Shown here one piece after another: positions 6,400-7,575 of a stretch of DNA of 7,575 bases; position 1 is the stretch's first letter; each line of letters starts with the position of its first letter. The DNA is from Microcaldota archaeon (lineage in GTDB: Archaea; Micrarchaeota; Micrarchaeia; Micrarchaeales; Micrarchaeaceae). A program made the position numbers and the translations under genes. The notes under the pieces are model-generated. The model saw only the letters and a list, made by a program, of their open reading frames with translations, searched no databases and was not told the DNA's origin. The DNA is taken from positions 1 through 7,575 of the forward strand of contig JAKAOQ010000030.1 in the NCBI GenBank assembly GCA_021812105.1. The letters run 5' to 3'.

Positions 6400-6471
6400 T
6401 GGGCCCGCGGAGAATCGGACTCCGGATCTCCGCCTTGTGAAGGCGGCGTCTTACCACTCGACTACGAGCCC
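6400..6471 (-). tRNA. tRNA-Val (anticodon CAC)
   Basis: A complete 72-nt cloverleaf on the minus strand without intron. The acceptor stem GGGCTCG/CGGGCCC has seven pairs including one T-G, and the discriminator is A. The D arm is GTCG...AGAC with loop AGTGGTA, giving G15, the archaeosine site, and G18-G19. The anticodon stem CCGCC/GGCGG encloses TTCACAA, anticodon CAC, reading GUG valine. The variable loop AGATC supplies C48 for the Levitt pair. The T stem CGGAG/CTCCG encloses TCCGATT. No 3' CCA is encoded. The T loop has C at position 55 where U (pseudouridine) is nearly universal. It converges on the Qng1-family gene with a 31-nt gap. Confidence 0.95.
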
Positions 6472-6518
6472 ACATTGTGCTTATGCTTTAATAATTAACC
6501 TTTTTATTAGTAATCGGT
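6472..6518. promoter_or_regulatory. Shared divergent promoter of tRNA-Val and the adenosyltransferase
   Basis: This 47-bp spacer separates two divergent genes. Its only strong AT box, TTTAATAATTAA (6487-6498), contains the 11-bp palindrome TTAATAATTAA. On the plus strand it is centred about 27 nt before the ATG at 6519, the spacing of a leaderless archaeal message. On the minus strand it is centred about 21 nt before the tRNA 5' end. No Shine-Dalgarno precedes the ATG, which agrees with leaderless translation. A second AT run, CCTTTTTATTAG (6499-6510), is too close to the ATG to serve as box A for it. Confidence 0.55.
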
Positions 6519-7061
6519 ATGATGAGCAGATTCTACACTGGTCTTGGTGACTCGGGTTATTCCAGCATGCTGGGCAGGAAGATAAAGAAAAGCGACAGCG
6601 TAATCGAGGCGATAGGAAACATAGACGAACTGAACAGCTTCATAGGGCTCGCTATGGCTTGCATCGATGATGACAGGTTATCGATCGCACTAAAAAGCGT
6701 ACAGGAGAACCTATTCATAATAGGAGCGGAGCTCTCTTCAGTAGTGAACGAGAGATTCTTACCCAAGCACAAAATATCACCCGTGAAAGTTACAGAGCTC
6801 GAAAAAATAATTGCTGATACGGCGTCACGACTACCCGACCTGAACAGGTTCGTGCTGCCCGGCGGATCCGAAGCGTCTGCATACCTCCACGTTTCAAGAT
6901 CCGTATCAAGGAGGGCCGAGAGAAGCGTGATAAGAATAAGTAGCAAGCTGAAGAATAAAAGCATAATACCTTATCTAAACAGGCTTTCATCGCTTTTGTT
7001 CGTATCGGCGCTGTACATGAACAAAAAAGAGGGCGTCGACGAGACAAATCCAAGTTACTGA
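6519..7061 (+). CDS. ATP:cob(I)alamin adenosyltransferase, PduO type
   Basis: Transfers the adenosyl group of ATP to cob(I)alamin, making coenzyme B12, for AdoCbl enzymes such as methylmalonyl-CoA mutase or class II ribonucleotide reductase. The 180 residues match the compact PduO/MMAB trimeric helical-bundle family. The N-terminal ATP loop is YTGLGDSGYSS (6-16, usually YTKTGDxGxTS). Further blocks are IGNIDELNSFIGLA (32-45), QENLFIIGAEL (62-72), FVLPGG (111-116), SRRAERSV (130-137, carrying the Arg and Glu of the active site) and YLNRLS (152-157). The usual YLNRLSD Asp is Ser158, and the loop Lys-Thr is Gly-Leu. Two consecutive ATGs (6519, 6522) begin the frame and either could be used. The message looks leaderless. 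It converges on scpB with 11 nt between stops. Confidence 0.93.
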   Translation: MMSRFYTGLGDSGYSSMLGRKIKKSDSVIEAIGNIDELNSFIGLAMACIDDDRLSIALKSVQENLFIIGAELSSVVNERFLPKHKISPVKVTELEKIIADTASRLPDLNRFVLPGGSEASAYLHVSRSVSRRAERSVIRISSKLKNKSIIPYLNRLSSLLFVSALYMNKKEGVDETNPSY

Positions 7062-7072
7062 TCCCTGGCTAC

Positions 7073-7540
7073 CTATTTCAGATCGAAGTATTCCCTGAAC
7101 TTCTCAGCGGTCTCTATCTTTTTGGTCCTGCCAACCCTCTTTGCCTTTACAAAATCGTTCTCTATAAGCTCCTTCATGTATTCGTACGTCGAAGAACCGA
7201 ATACCTTTACTATGGAGTTCTGCATTACGGGTTCGTTCTTGCTAACGTAAGCCAGTATCCTTAGCGCCCCCTCCCTGAGTTCCGGCTTCCCGGCCAGTCC
7301 GTTGACCCTGCTTGCATACTCGCTCTTCACCTCCATCATGAACTTGTTGCCTACAGTGCTTATCCTTAGGGCTGTGTTCCTCTCCTCGTACTCCTTCGCC
7401 AGCTCCTCAGCTATTTTGTTCACGTAGCCTATCGATGCCACGCCTACCGCCCTCGCTATCTCGTCTGCGCTGAGCGCCTTTGCTGATACGAAGAGCGCGG
7501 CTTCCACGAGCCTCTTGTACGTTTCATCGTTTTCCGCCAT
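7073..7540 (-). CDS. scpB: Segregation and condensation protein ScpB
   Basis: ScpB (155 residues) is the paired winged-helix subunit that binds the ScpA kleisin in the SMC-ScpAB chromosome condensation complex. The N-terminal wing-helix domain (about 6-78) begins with the typical KRLVEAALFVSAKALSADEI (9-28). The second domain (about 86-155) has ALRILAYVSKNEPVMQNSI (92-110), matching the bacterial LAIIAYxQPVTRxEI block. It ends with GR...IETAEKFREYFDL, matching the terminal GRP..Y.TT..FLE.FGL. It is shorter than most bacterial ScpB, as archaeal forms tend to be. The ATG overlaps the end of the upstream frame by 17 nt, with the GGGAG ribosome-like sequence directly abutting it. This suggests translation by coupled or reinitiating ribosomes. 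Confidence 0.92.
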   Translation of the reverse strand: MAENDETYKRLVEAALFVSAKALSADEIARAVGVASIGYVNKIAEELAKEYEERNTALRISTVGNKFMMEVKSEYASRVNGLAGKPELREGALRILAYVSKNEPVMQNSIVKVFGSSTYEYMKELIENDFVKAKRVGRTKKIETAEKFREYFDLK

Positions 7541-7575
7541 CTCCCTCGCTCTTGAGCTTTATGAATATCTCCTCG
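7524..7575 (-). CDS. scpA: C-terminal end of probable ScpA (kleisin), truncated
   Basis: Sixteen codons of a minus-strand frame run in from the right edge and end at a TGA at 7524-7526, overlapping the scpB start by 17 nt. The visible residues, EEIFIKLKSEGDGGKR, resemble the last strand of the ScpA C-terminal winged helix (an acidic-Ile-aromatic-Ile pattern) followed by a charged tail. Position directly upstream of scpB is the main reason for the call. The fragment is too short for a sequence-based identification on its own. Confidence 0.55.
   Translation of the reverse strand, partial: EEIFIKLKSEGDGGKR

Noticed and set aside
1..7575. CRISPR arrays, insertion sequences, attachment sites or defence genes
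   Set aside because: No regularly spaced repeats, transposase motifs or integrase-type sequences were seen, and the tRNA 3' end shows no duplicated copy in the window.

Overview
The window looks archaeal. Ile is mostly ATA and Arg mostly AGA/AGG. TATA-type box A elements sit at promoter distance before several genes, and strong GGAGG-type Shine-Dalgarno (SD) sites occur. The tRNA-Val has G15 and no encoded CCA. ScpAB and a PduO-type cobalamin adenosyltransferase also fit. The DnaK, as I remember the Thermoplasma protein, resembles it closely, so a Thermoplasmata-like or acidophilic DPANN-type archaeon is my best guess; the phylum is not settled by this window.

Layout. Positions 1-3812 (minus strand) hold a complete Hsp70 chaperone operon in the order winged-helix regulator, grpE, dnaK, dnaJ; dnaJ runs off the left edge. 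Its promoter region (3813-4022) is AT-rich and carries a perfect 10-bp inverted repeat that contains a box A sequence, a candidate operator for the regulator. Positions 4023-4073 form a hairpin plus T-tract terminator for the next gene, a SxxK serine hydrolase (4083-5153, minus). Divergent from it is a queuosine-salvage family (DUF2419/Qng1) gene (5313-6368, plus) with its own TATA box. A tRNA-Val(CAC) (6400-6471, minus) and a cobalamin adenosyltransferase gene (6519-7061, plus) diverge from a 47-bp spacer whose only clear promoter is a palindromic AT box. The right end holds scpB and the last codons of a probable scpA (minus).

How the genes work together. The regulator-GrpE-DnaK-DnaJ set forms one self-contained protein-folding unit with a likely autoregulatory loop. 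The remaining genes are single-function housekeeping or salvage units: corrinoid cofactor activation, chromosome condensation, a tRNA and a hydrolase.

The most notable items are the Qng1-family protein, whose normally acidic motif positions appear changed to Asn, and the regulator-plus-dyad arrangement at the archaeal dnaK operon. The tRNA also has C where position 55 is almost always U.
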